The position numbers and the translations under genes are program-made. The notes under the pieces were generated by a model. It did no database searches and was not told where the DNA came from. It saw only the letters and a list, made by a program, of their open reading frames with translations. From Mesocentrotus franciscanus (lineage: Eukaryota; Echinodermata; Echinoidea; Camarodonta; Strongylocentrotidae): a DNA stretch of 64,000 nt. Location of the stretch: the NCBI GenBank assembly GCA_037976565.1, contig CP137675.1, forward strand, positions 28,509,637 through 28,573,636, read 5' to 3'. This document shows, in pieces, positions 32,601 to 44,207 of this stretch. Numbering within the stretch: the first letter of the stretch is position 1; the number at the start of each line of letters is the position of its first letter.

Positions 32601-34019
32601 TCCTCCCCCTCCCCTATTTGGGTTGAGGGAAGGGGGGAGGCATGGGCGTGGTCTAAACGTTTGAACGAAGTGCGTAACAAACAGAGCAACTGAACTTTCG
32701 AAGATCTTTACCCTCTCCTTTCCCTCTCTTGTTCACTATTTTAAAAATAAAAAACCAAATTAGTCAATCACTTTAGGTTTATAATAGTGACGTTCATTTC
32801 ATATTTCAAGTTTCACATTTTATGTTTTGCTTAAAATAAGAATACAAGAATAAATGGAGAACAAAGGAGTTGTAAATAAGCATAAATCACAAAAAAACAT
32901 TTCTAGTGAATCAGTTCGTTTTGCTAATAATTAGTTCAAAATTACAGACTAAATTCCAGTCGACAGAAGGAGATGAAGGATATATATAAATGGCTCCAGA
33001 GGGTTATGATTGTAAGTCTACAACGCTGTCAAAACTATCAAAGCACAATATAAAGCAGTAATGAGATGGGGATTGAAATGGGTGTTGCAAAATTGTTTTT
33101 GAGTTTTTGAATTTCTAATGGTATATATCTCTATTCTATTATCAAATAAATATTTACTTTGCTTGTACTAAAGAGAAGTGTTGCTGAGCTAGCGCCATGA
33201 GCGTCCCTGGACGGTGTGTGCGCTCTATAAGTTTACACTATTATTATTATTATTATTGAATATAAATGATTAAGACAAAACTCACAACGAGTTATGAATT
33301 AATATGATTGGAGTTTAGACATTATTGCAATGAAATATTAAAGCTGTGATATTTTGCATAAGATTAATACTCGTATAATATCATGCACTACCTTTAGAAA
33401 TGACAATCTCAGTGAAACATACCGAAATATTGACATGGTTTGACCGTATACATCTGGATGTAAAAACACACAAAGTAAAATTTAATAACGCTGACCGGTC
33501 GCAGAAAACTGATCTTTATTAAATTCGTCAACTTGGCTTTTGCATACCGATGATAGCAAAATTCTTGCAGCCATGGCAACGATGTTGTCATTGTAAATCT
33601 GATTTGTTTGGATTGCGATATCATGTGTGAACAGCAATCTGTACAATGATTGAAAACAAAGAATAAATATGATCTTTGAAGATTCATATTACCCCGAAAG
33701 TTTTCAGCGCTTTCTTAATCTGGATTGGGGGTTGCTTTTGCCTTGGAGACTATGCATGCAAAGTCTTTATTTGTCGATATCTTCACAAGTATGATTCGTT
33801 TTAAACCTGGAAACTTTTGCATGCTTTTCTATATTTTGAGGTTGAATCACAACTAGTGTTCCAATTAATGTTGTTATCACGTTAATGTAATTTAAAACCA
33901 TTCATCTGATATTGCCCACGGTCTTCCTCTCTTCTTCTTAAATCTTCTTCTCATATCTTTCCTCCTATATATTCTTCTTCTTCCTCTACTTCTCCTGCTT
34001 CTCCTGCTTCTTATTGTTC

Positions 34020-34430
34020 TCTTGCTTCTTCTTCTTCTCCTGCTTTCTTCTTCTTCTTCTTCTTCTTCTTCTTCTTCTTCTTCTTCTTCTTCCTTCCTTC
34101 TCCTTCTTCTTCTTCCTCCTCCTCCTCTTCTTCTTCTTCTTCTTCTTCTTCTTCTTCTTCTTCTTCTTCTTCTTCTTCTCCTGATTCTGCTTCTTCTCGT
34201 GCTTCTTTTTCTCCCGATTCTTCTTCTCCTGCCTTTTCTTCTCCTGAATCTCCTTCTCCTCCTGCTTCTGCTTCTTCTTCTTCTTCTTCTTTCTCTTCTT
34301 CTTCTTCTTCTTCTTCTTCTTCTTCTTCTTCTTCAGACTTCTTCTTCTTCTTCTTCTTTTTCTACTTCTTCCTCTTCTTCTTTCTCCTCCTTCTCCTTGC
34401 CTCCTCTTTTTCTTCTGCTCCCCCTCTCTC
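34020..34430. repeat. (TTC)n microsatellite, about 400 bp
   Basis: Long TTC/TCC repeats with CCTGCT and CTCCTGAT interruptions. The Leu/Ser ORF across it is an artefact. Confidence 0.96.
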
Positions 34431-35089
34431 TCTCTTTAAAGAGATTTGAGTATATTCTGTATTAATACTTATCGTACAAAGTCATCATTTAATACACTAA
34501 CAAATGGTTAGAATGATTTATCACATGTATATAGGCCTCAAGATATCATATTCAATTTTTGTTCTTGAAACAGCTTAGATATCAGTTGTAATGGGAATTC
34601 CATGACAAACTATACTAAGTTTTAATAATTTGTGGGGGTGATGTTATATTTTCAACAAAAAAATACATAAGGAGATAGATTGCTCAACAAAGTAACGCGA
34701 GCGATGGCAAAATCGATAAAGTGTCTAAAATAGCAGACTAACCTACCAAGCAAAGACGGGTTATTACTCTTTTTCATCGATTGAAATGGTGTGCAAAGAC
34801 TTTATGATTAATTTTCCTTACACAGCGTAAACAGCGTTAATATGGATAAGATATGTGTCTGAATGATTAGTCTCAATTCAAGGCGAACATGAGACTGCAT
34901 CATCTTTAGTGTTCGTCAATTAACATATTAAAAACTTCCATATGTGTCAAACCGGGAGGGAAAGCACTAGGTTACACTAATTGTGATTCATTTCACTTTC
35001 CTCTTCCCCTGAGGCACAAGTGACGTCGAATACATCAATGCTGCTGCTACTGCTGATAGTTTAATAAAAATACTAATACTGTACTAACA

Positions 35090-35291
35090 ATATTAATGAT
35101 GACGATGATGATGAAGGGGATGATGATGATAATGATAATAACAATGATAGTAATAATAATAATATTAACAATAACAATAATAATAATAACATTTATTATA
35201 ATAATGATAATTATAATAATAATAATAACAACATTCATAATAATAATAATATTAATAATAATAATGATAATAATAATGATGATAATACTAA

Positions 35292-35329
<38 letters not shown>

Positions 35330-35450
35330 CTACTACTAGTAGTAGTAGTTGTACTAGAAGTAGTAGTACTTGTACTTAATTACAATAATTATTATAATAA
35401 TAATACAAATAATAACAATGATATCAATAATAATATTATTATGAATTTCC
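35090..35450. repeat. Compound AAT / GAT / AGT microsatellite
   Basis: GATGAT changes to AATAAT, then to an uninterrupted (AGT)n block at about 35291-35328, then back to AAT repeats. ORFs here are artefacts. Confidence 0.95.
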
Positions 35451-37259
35451 TTTCGTAATCAAATAAGAGTGCACATTTTCATTCTTTACTTGCATCAACT
35501 TTCCATCATTCACTTTGGGCTGAACAGAAGGCTAATTCCAAATCACCCAAGCAGTGTATATTATGCTCATTAAAGTGAGATAATGAATCTTCAATCTTGC
35601 TCAGTTTCATAAATCATGGGCTTTCCCAGTCCATCGTTAATGCCACTTAGTAAAGCTGTCAGTGCCATTACCTAATGCAAACATTGAAGAATAAAAGGGG
35701 ATTTATGCTATATAGGCTTATCATTTGGATACTCTCTCTTTAACAAAAATAGTATTTGTTAATTAAAACTTAAATGTTCATCATATCCTATTATTTTGTC
35801 AACGTCCTTCATCTATTTTAATATATTACAACATTTTAATTCGATATTTGTTGTTGATATAAATGAATAAATAAATAGATAGATTAAAAAAAAAGTGAAT
35901 AAAGAGTAGATGACTTATTTATATATTTATTTATTTTTATATTCATATATTTATTCATTATTTTTATTGTTTATGTGTGAGAATATAAGACCTAATAAGC
36001 AACGCAGGCTAAAAAATATTAATAAAATAAAATTGAAAATGTTTACAATCACAATTTTTACACTATCATTACACGATTTTAAGCGATGAGAAGCAATAGT
36101 GCAGTGCATTATTATGTTTGTTGCATTATTTCCCCCTGTTTACAAGGTTCCATTGGCCAGTTTACTTATTCCCACTTAAAGAAAAAAATTATCACTTTTG
36201 GAATTGAGCATATATAATTAATAGAGAATATGAAAAATTACATTTTTTCTCTTTTGAACAACATGTATGTAATATTATTAAAAAGCAAACATAAAGAGAG
36301 AGAGAGAGAGAGAGAGAGATAACTGTGCACTATTAAAAATGTGACGGACCGGGAATTTTTTCTGTTCATACGTAACATTTCTTTCTCTTTTTTTCTGCTT
36401 GTCTTCCTATTTGTTATTCTGTCTGTCTGTCTGTCTTTCTCCTTTTTCCCGTCTCGTTCTGCCATTCCTACGTGGTTTTCTTTCTTTACTCTCCACTTCC
36501 CTCTCCATACATGAAAAGTCCTGTCAATAACAATTATAAAACCGTCTATCTATCTCCGTGTTCCTCAAAACACGGAGTTATAAGACTTCAGCGTTCCAAC
36601 ACGTTCTCACATAGGTCATTATTTTACCATAGATTTCTGTCAGTCGTCCGTAGGGGGAGCTTTTCACCTTCAAGTAATAACCATCTTTCAGTACTGTCAC
36701 TATAAATCTACGGTAACCCTCGAAAATAATTATTCAAATTTGAAATACTACAAACGGTCGATAATATCCATGCTAACTATTCCCTATAGGTTGCATGCAG
36801 AATATGAACAAAATAACGAAGTAAAATGAAATAAAAAACTGTTTAGCCGAAATTATCTGATCCATTATCAATAAGATAATGACGTAGAAAACTTCGGACC
36901 CCCTAACAATTTTTCCTTTTTCGTCTGTAGGCCTACCTGACTGAAGAGACAGAGCGTTGGATATTTTTCAAAATCGTGATCCCTCCAAAGAGTAGGTTGT
37001 ATTTCTACCTCTTTCTAAATGATAGAAAAAAAAGAAAAAAAAACAAACAAAAGCAAAAACAAAAACGTTGTGAATTTTGGCATGACTTGTGGTGTTCTTC
37101 GTTGGATTTGATTTAAACACTTTTAAAGTCCTTAATTGAGTTAATAACCACACCTTGTTTATCTTGCACCATTAATTCTAACGCTCGTTATTTCTCTTTA
37201 AACCTTTGATACAATTATACTTGTTACGTTATAAATAACAGACGTGCGAGCGCGGTACA

Positions 37260-37330
37260 TTGTTACGTCATACTCCGCGCCGCGCCTCTCTCTTGATTTT
37301 TCTTGAGAATGCATTGTGACGTCATGATGC
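37260..37330 (+). promoter_or_regulatory. CpG-rich block with CRE/ATF-type sites upstream of the kinase gene
   Basis: In an otherwise AT-rich stretch, 37240-37345 is GC- and CpG-rich (CTCCGCGCCGCGCC) and holds a CRE-like TTACGTCA (37263-37270) and a perfect TGACGTCA (37317-37324). It lies 140-200 bp upstream of the proposed start codon, where a promoter is expected. No TATA box is obvious. Confidence 0.45.
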
Positions 37331-37467
37331 GTTGCGAGGTAACTTGAGTGTTATAATTTTCACATCGCGTATTGATTCATGTGTATTTTAATACTCATTC
37401 TGCCTTGTCTATCAAGATTAGAGTTTGTATTTTTACGTATCTCTACCATTTGCGACAAAGTTTCGTC

Positions 37468-37487
37468 ATGGATAGCTGGAATATCAT
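37468..37487 (+). CDS. Kinase-gene exon 1 (proposed)
   Basis: GTCATGG gives a good start context. ATG GAT AGC TGG AAT ATC AT|GTAAAA encodes MDSWNI and ends in phase 2, exactly what the next exon requires. It is chosen on context and phase only; another upstream exon is possible. Confidence 0.4.
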
Positions 37488-40400
37488 GTAAAACTATTTT
37501 CTTTTTAACATTATTTATCAGCCTTGCCACTTATGCTAGTTTTGTGTTTCTTGTATTTGGTATTTTTGTTATGTATTCTAATGTAATGTTGAGAAGATCC
37601 CATATTTAGAGGTGAAATTGAGGGCCAAGCCAACTTGTATGTATTTCTTTGTCTTGTTTCTTTGTAAGTTTTGATTTATGTACGAAACAGACGCTACTTC
37701 TGTGTAGGCTACTTTAATACTATTCTCTAAAATCTGCCTTCTTAATACAGCCCAATCAAGTATTTTGATTGATTTGGAGCTTTTATTATATTGAAGATCA
37801 TTATTTTGATGTGGAAATATCGTTGAAAAAAATTTAAATGAGATTTTCCCTCATTTTGTGTATTACTATTTTACTCCCGACTTTTTCCTGTTGGTAAATT
37901 TGCTCTCAAATAATTGGGTTACTAGTTTGCCTGCACCAAATAGGCCAATATCTGATGAAATATATTTATAAGTTATTTTTATTTTATGTTATATGTTAAT
38001 TTTCATTTTCATTATTATTGTGTCATTGGAGTGATATTTCTTTTTCGTATTTTTCTTTCAGACATTCAAGTCTTCGTGACCGTGTGGTTTACACACCTGC
38101 TTTCTGTGACGTCATCTCTAAAGGAGATTACGTAAGAATTATTCTATATAATTCGAACAAATTGAATATAATTTCTATCCGTTCATCTTTACAACATATA
38201 GTTTATTATATACAGTAGCTCTCAAGAAGAAAAAAAAACATACCCGAATCCACTCTGTGTTTTTGTATAGACTGTATGCCTTCACTTTCCTCTTCCCCGC
38301 AGGCACAGGTGACGTTTCTAATGTGACATCTAATTCATTTTTCGATTTTTAAAATATTTATAATGGTTATTATGAACTTGTCACTTTTCTTTTTAAACAA
38401 TCTATCAAGTTAAAAATAAAGTGCCGTCTTGTCGGAAGACTTCGGATTGCACGGGCGATCGATACTGCAAAATTGGAATTGTATAGGCCCTATGTCTATA
38501 CGTATGCTTAACGGAAAATAAGTGAAATTAATTCTTCTTTTTTTTTCTTCTTCAGATTGTGCAGCAAGTCCAGGCCTTCTATTCCGGTCTCTATGGAGTC
38601 CAAGCAACCAGATTACGTCATGATGACGTCATACAAAGCATCCAGGACTTGCAAAGTAGCCAGAACCATCTTCTCCTTCAGCTTCATGTAAATATTAGGA
38701 CCTGGTACTTCTCTATATATAATTTTAATCCTGTATTTTCTAGATTAAAAAAATATCATATCTTGGCTCTCAGGTTGTCTTGATTAGGAAGTAGCATTAA
38801 AGTCACCTTAATCATTTATGTTTTGATAATATAATTTATGGTATCAACAACAGTCATTTTAACATTCACCAACTTGTGGCCATATTCCTTTGAAAATTAG
38901 TCTTGTACTCCGACAGCCCCTGACGTTACTTCTATCTGCCTATATTATTGTTGAAAAGTTATTCATCATACCACTGCCTCAACAGTTCAAAGTACAAAGA
39001 AGTGTAATACCTCACTGAAATCCTTTTCAGTGATGCGGAAATCTTATTATGAAAGTAAAAGGCCATTAACATTGTTTACTTATGTTTCCTATTTCTTCCA
39101 ACCCTTAGGAAAGTGCCGCCATCTTGGGCATCGATCTCTCCAATGGCACAGGACCCTTCTCCAAAACAATTACAGAGAAATGGCGGAAGATGGGAACCCA
39201 CAAAGATGTGGACACCAAAAATCTGCAGGTAAAATCATGATTAGATTGGATTGAGGTGTTTTTGTTGGTTGAAATTTGTTTCATTTCATATGCGAATCGC
39301 TTTAAGTTTCTTTTGAAGGCAGCACCAATATCATATTAAGATGAATATTTTGGTAAAATCAAATCCTGCAGAGAGTTTTACATCCTCGTAAATTTGAACG
39401 AAATTATCTTATTGTATCACGTAATCAGTAAGGTTAAATCAAGCCTCCTCAGATCCTTGCAGCACTGAACTACCTATTCTTTGAAAAAATGGGCATTCTT
39501 TTACCCCCCCCCCCCAAAAAAAAAAAAAAAATGTTAACAAAAAGTTTTTGTTTTTGTTTTGTTTTGTTTGCTTAAAAAAAAAAGAACATTAATATTCTCT
39601 TTGGCTTTACTTTTAAAGGCAAGTGAGGGCTTCGATGGTAACCTATGCAAGGGTGTCTTACAGCCTGTCAACAATAAGAGTATCCCCTTCAAATCAGCAC
39701 AGCATATAGGCGGACAGAAGTACAACTCATCTCACCGCCTGGTCAAACCTGGTGATTTGAAGGTGACTACCAGCCATGCAGAGGCTAGCCCATCCGAGCT
39801 GCAATGCGAATGGTGCACAATTCCTTCCGAGAGTCAGAATTATGGACAAAGGCAGCGCCTTTTCTGTAGACCATGTGAATTCACCAGTCTCTTGGGACCT
39901 GACGCATATACATGTATCTTGTCGACTTCCGCTTCAGAGGAAGACTGGTGCTCTGCCTCTTCCCATATGATGGAAGCCAGTGTCCCTCGAATGGGTCTTC
40001 TCAAACCATGTGATTTCAAACTGTCGAAATCCATTGAATATTCCTCTATGAACTCCAGCCTAGAAGGGGACAAGTTCCCAAACGCTTCTCGTGCAATTAC
40101 TACAACCAGTCTACATCGAGTGTGCCTCCTAAGACCATGCGACATGAGTCTCAGCATGCACCAGAACCTCTCTTCTTCAGAGACATCACAGGAACAAGAC
40201 AGGTTTTCTGTATCTTCTCACACGAATGAGACGAGACTATATCAAATATGCCTTCTAAGACCAGGGGATATCAGCAGCAGCAGCACCCTCAGGAACTTGA
40301 CCTCTCCTTCAGAGTTGGATGTTGAGCAAGATTGGTTCTCGACCTCTTCTCAGCCTAAAGTCAGCAGTCTGCCTCTCCTGCGACCACGTGATATCACAGC

Positions 40401-42001
40401 CACTGGATCCCAAAACGTCTTCTCTACGCAGGAGAACAGTCCTCTTCCACGGAAGTTGCATCTGGTTAGACCGTGTGACCTCACCGAGTCTTCAAGCACT
40501 TCTCATGAGATCACTTTCTCGTCCATCAAATCTGATACTAACTCTTCTCCTCTAACTTCGACCTACTTCTCGGCTTCTTCCCATCTACCTGACAGCTTCC
40601 ATGAGAGTGTCTACTCTTCAGTTTCCCTGGGACATAATGATTGGAGTATGACTAAAGCAGGCTCTCCTTTACCTACGAGATATCTGCATCGTACTGCGAG
40701 CTACTCCTGCAGATCTTCAGGGTAAGCTTATTAATCACCGTTGATTAATGAAGATTCTTGCCAATCTAGAGAAAAAAGAGAAACTTTGCTGTCTTTAGAC
40801 CGATATACAAATGAAATTGTTTATGCGGTAAATTAAAAAAAATAAAAAAAGAAGAAGAAGAAGAAGAAAGAGAAAGAGAAGAAATCAGATGTTGGAGACA
40901 AAGTTTAAATCATTTTCAGATTTCAGCACAATTTCCTTTCAAAATGCATTTCAATTGAGTGCCTAGAAAATTTTATTTGCAGTAAATGGAACATTCGTGA
41001 TACCCTTACTGTAGCTCTAATTAGACATGAAATCGTTTTGCCTGAATTTGCAGATCTTGGGATCAATCTACATCATTGAGCTCTTCAGTTTCATCAGGCT
41101 TCTCACCAGTCAAGAGATATCCTGATCTTGTGGAACAAACCCTCGCTTCCATTTCCTGCCTCACACCTCCTCCTCTGTGCGTTCCCTGGATGACTTGGCA
41201 TCTTGGAACCCATCCGGACAAGGAGGATGCGAACTAGGCCGGGGAGTTCATGGAGCAGTTCACCTTTACAGCCACAAACAGACCGGGCAGGCAGTTGCAG
41301 TCAAGGTAATTACTCTCCCTAAAGATCACACCAAGCGCCGTGCATACATCTGCCAATTCAAGAAGGAAGTCCACTTCCAGGAACTTGTAAGCAAGTCCCC
41401 TTATTTCCCAAAGCTCTACGGGTGCTTCAGGCTCGATGAGGATAAGGTAGGAATGGCCATGGAGTTTGTGGGTGATGAGGTCACCGGAAAGAGCACAACG
41501 CTTTATAAGGCATTAGAAGTTTGTCAGCCTGTATTCACCAGACAACAAATGCTGCTGATTGCTGTGGATGTTGCCGAAGGAATACGAGTTCTGCATGACC
41601 AGGGTATTCTCATCAATGACCTAAAAAATGATAACATCCTAATCAGGAAGGAATTTGGCAAGTGGCGCGGGGTACTAATCGATCTTGGATACGCCTGCAT
41701 CCTTCAGCAACCTATCAGGTACCACTTCTCGCAGCGAGAGAAGCAAGACTACCTGACCATCGGACGCTATGGACATATCGCTCCTGAGCTGGCATTAAGT
41801 GAACAACCAGCGACAATCGCCAGTGATGTATTCCAAGTCGGAGCTGTCTTTATTTGCCTGGGGCAAATCTTTCAGATCAATGAACTCCATCAGCTGGGCT
41901 GTATTTGCTGTAGCATAGCGCCCTCTCAACGTCCTTCACTTGATGAAATTGGTCAGTGCCTTGGGGAAATTATGAGGAAGTACTATCAGTATCACGAATG
42001 A
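37468..42001 (+). CDS. Repeat-containing protein with C-terminal divergent protein kinase domain, 6 exons, about 797 aa
   Basis: Proposed exons are 37468-37487, 38062-38131, 38556-38687, 39109-39228, 39619-40721 and 41054-42001, all GT-AG with agreeing phases; one base appears missing near 41165. The N-terminal part (about 115 residues) is unrecognised. A Ser/Thr-rich region of about 370 residues carries seven L-[LV]-[KR]-P-x-[DE] motifs. The last about 260 residues are a protein kinase domain: GRGVHG glycine loop, VAVK lysine, KKEV glutamate, LINDLKNDN catalytic loop, DLG in place of DFG, APE and a SDVFQVG helix. All catalytic residues are present, so phosphotransfer (probably Ser/Thr) is possible although HRD is IND. 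No transmembrane segment is visible, so it is probably cytoplasmic. Similar 'NDLK' kinases occur as lineage-specific families in marine invertebrates (recalled knowledge). Confidence 0.8.
38062..38131 (+). CDS. Kinase-gene exon 2
   Basis: Acceptor TTTTTCTTTCAG and donor GTAAGA flank 70 nt reading HSSLRDRVVYTPAFCDVISK then GDY. It starts after two bases of a codon and ends in phase 0. A TGACGTCA lies within it (38107-38114). Confidence 0.65.
38556..38687 (+). CDS. Kinase-gene exon 3, helical segment
   Basis: Acceptor TTCTTCTTCAG and donor GTAAAT flank 132 nt (phase 0/0) reading IVQQVQAFYSGLYGVQATRL then DVIQSIQDLQSSQNHLLLQ. The Gln/Leu-rich end could form a short coiled coil. Confidence 0.72.
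39109..39228 (+). CDS. Kinase-gene exon 4
   Basis: Acceptor CCAACCCTTAG and donor CAG|GTAAAA flank exactly 40 codons: ESAAILGIDLSNGTGPFSKT then ITEKWRKMGTHKDVDTKNLQ. Codon use and splice sites look authentic. The domain is unknown. Confidence 0.78.
39619..40721 (+). CDS. Kinase-gene exon 5 with seven Pro-Cys-Asp type repeats
   Basis: Acceptor TTTTAAAG and donor G|GTAAGC flank 1103 nt. The exon is Ser/Thr-rich and holds motifs LVKPGDL, LFCRPCEF, LLKPCDF, LLRPCDM, LLRPGDI, LLRPRDI and LVRPCDL starting near 39739, 39859, 39997, 40126, 40255, 40375 and 40462. Most are preceded by a short basic/hydrophobic stretch (for example HRVC or YQIC) and separated by a Ser-rich, Glu/Asp-containing spacer with a [DQ]-[DW]-x-F-S-x-SS core. 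Probably disordered with short linear motifs. Confidence 0.85.
39739..40490 (+). repeat. Protein-level tandem repeat, about 40-46 codons per unit
   Basis: The L-[LV]-[KR]-P-[CGR]-[DE]-[LFMI] motif recurs seven times at residue spacings of about 40, 46, 43, 43, 40 and 29. The DNA units are too diverged to look repetitive at the nucleotide level, which points to old duplication with the motif kept by selection. Confidence 0.82.
41054..42001 (+). CDS. Kinase-gene exon 6: protein kinase domain (apparent frameshift near 41165)
   Basis: Acceptor AATTTGCAG at 41053 continues the upstream frame (SWDQSTSLSSSVSSGFSP, then YPDLVEQTLASISCLTPP) to about 41165. The kinase frame (VRSLDDLASW..., from 41177 to TGA at 41999-42001) is one base out and has a TGA upstream at about 41129. 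One missing base in the CCTCCTCCTCT run would reconcile them. Key residues counted from 41177: G21-G26 loop, K43, E64, D148, K150, N153, D169 and APE 202-204. The GTG at 41177 is not a start. Confidence 0.88.
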
Positions 42002-42824
42002 CTAAGTTAATCACTTGAACCGGCTCTACAAATGCCACAAACAATAACCGTCCCTTCTGGAAATCTTCAACAAATTCCTATTGTCATTTAAACCAAACAT
42101 TTGAATGGACAATTTGCAAATTTGATAAAATTCAAAACTCTAAATTTTCTGTGTCAGGAAATTGTTCTTTGTTATTTTGTTGAATGTTATTTTTTTTTAA
42201 TAACTAAGATGAGAAGGGAATGAGAGATAGGGAGAAGGGAAAAAGGGGGAGAGAGAGATAGATAGATAGAGATAGATAGAGAGAGAGAGAGAGAATATAA
42301 GAGAGGGGTATTCGCGCATTGGGTAAAAGAATGTCATCCAACGTCCTGACGACTGATTCTAGAGAGTATTAAAATTGTCGAACAATATCTGTGTCTAAAG
42401 TAGGAACGTAATACTGAGAACACATTTTTATTCTGTTTGAAATCTCTGAATTTTCCGTGAGGAAATTAGCAATGTCATATTATCAGGGAATTTTACACAA
42501 CAACGATTTACAGTACTGTTGTACAAGAAAAGTGGTTTTCCGGACGGCTGACAACATTGATGTTTACAAGTTTTACAGGGAGCTGACGGAAATAAAATTT
42601 CAAAATGCAAAGCGAAATTTTAAGCTAACGTTTGATTTCTTTTTTACACGAAATACATCCACTTAATAGAATAATGGCTCACATCTTACAAGTAATTTGA
42701 TTTCGTACAGGGGCGCGGCGAACAGTATTCTTCTACTTATCTTATTAAACGAGAAGCAGAGAATCAATTTCAGTCCTCGACTCGCGTATACATTAATGCT
42801 TGTCAATCAATCGTTCATAATTCT

Positions 42825-43150
42825 CCAGGTTCTTAATCCACGAAACACAGATTTCCCATACCAGGGGGTTCATAATTTAAAAAAAAATGAAATAGAGTTC
42901 ATAATTCAGAAAATTATTTTGTTGCGTTATTCTTAAGGTTCATTTATCCCAAGGTTCGTAATATCGAAAATGAAATATTGTGTGCTATTCCGATGGTTCG
43001 TAATTCAGAAAGTGAAGTAGGGTTAATTCATTATTCCGAGTGCTCCTATTTCCGAAAATGGAAAATGGTTCATAATTTTGAAAATGAAATAGGGTTCTAT
43101 GTCATTTTCGGATTTATGAACCTTCGAAATTATGAACCTTCGGAAACATG
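42825..43150. repeat. Degenerate GGTTCATAATT...GAAAATGAAATAGGGTTC repeat region
   Basis: At least five imperfect copies of GGTTCATAATTCNGAAAATGAAATAG (at about 42868, 42897, 42953, 42995 and 43067) are followed by inverted copies at the right end (TATGAACCTTCGAAATTATG then AACCTTCGG). Mixed direct and inverted units suggest a mobile or recombining minisatellite. Confidence 0.72.
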
Positions 43151-43663
43151 TAACCAAATCCACTTTTTAATTTTAGAAATGGTTTATTAATGTCATTAAA
43201 TCGAAACATTTTTGTACAAACAATTTCACATGAAAGCAGCCGAAGCTGTGTCATCATTTACGTTTACATGTAATGTGGGCATACTAAATAACAATCTAAA
43301 AGATAAGAGCATGTTTAAAAAGAGACAATAAACATAAACAATTAGATGAAAATGGCGATCCCAGGTCATTATTTTGGTAAGAAGAATATATATTACACAG
43401 AGATCTGCTCGAGAACAAGTTGTAATTGCACTAGTTAAAAAAAGTAAAATAAAAACAGATTAAAAACTGATAATACAAAATGTAAGTGACTGCTATGAAA
43501 CCCTGGAGCACTATATCCCAATGTTTGTCGCATATAACCTGTGTATATAAACACTAAATCCACGGAAAATTGAATTTCTTAATGAAAGTATAGGATTGTG
43601 CCAAAGGATGGACGTTGGGGTGCTCTCTATCTGTTCCAGTTGTAGAAATAAGAAAAAGAAACC

Positions 43664-44207
43664 TTAAAGGTGATGTGTCCTTTTTGCAGGCTGAAAATAT
43701 AAACTTGTGTAAATCCTATGGTAAACAAGAGATAATACGAACTAAAAAATCCTCTTTAAAGATTAGAACTGGTAATTGCCTCTATGTGGAGTTATATCGA
43801 CTGTTAAGAATATTCGAAAAGCGCTCCTAAAATTATTTGTAGAAAATAGTCAGATTTTTACACCCTTGTACCGTGTGGTCGTACGTTTTGTGCTGCGCAA
43901 AGACTCAATCAGTTTAATTTTGGTCACCACAAGAAGCAGGTTATTGATGTGTACAAAAGCTCATATCCTTTACAGCTCGTTTTATGTACAGGTATGTTAT
44001 TCCCTAAGAAAGAAAAAAAAAGTCAGTCTGTCACTCAATAGTGTCTGACAGTGAAGTTTAGAAAGTAAACGGGTTTACTTGCATAGTTTGAATACTAGGA
44101 CACTGCTAACGTTTACATTTCACAAATAGGACATACGTGACATATTCATAATTCATACAAAGTTCTTCAGAATTGATGTTGGCTGCATAAGGGACACAAT
44201 ACCTTAA
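43664..44207 (+). mobile_element. TTAA-flanked non-autonomous DNA element, copy 2
   Basis: TTAA-bounded, with termini AGGTGATGTGTCCTTTTTGC and the complement of AAGGGACACAATACC. The same body as copies 1 and 3 with more substitutions; this is the most diverged copy. Confidence 0.8.

Larger units (their letters stand above)
32601..37259. other. Intergenic AT-rich stretch with microsatellites
   Basis: Between the transporter pseudogene and the kinase gene I see only simple repeats: a SINE/LINE-like tail with (ATT)n at 33180-33258, (TTC)n at 34020-34430, AAT/GAT/AGT repeats at 35090-35450, GA at 36298-36319 and CTGT near 36420. No supported gene. Confidence 0.6.

Noticed and set aside
34022..34465. 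147-codon Leu/Ser ORF
   Set aside because: Translation of a (TTC)n tract.
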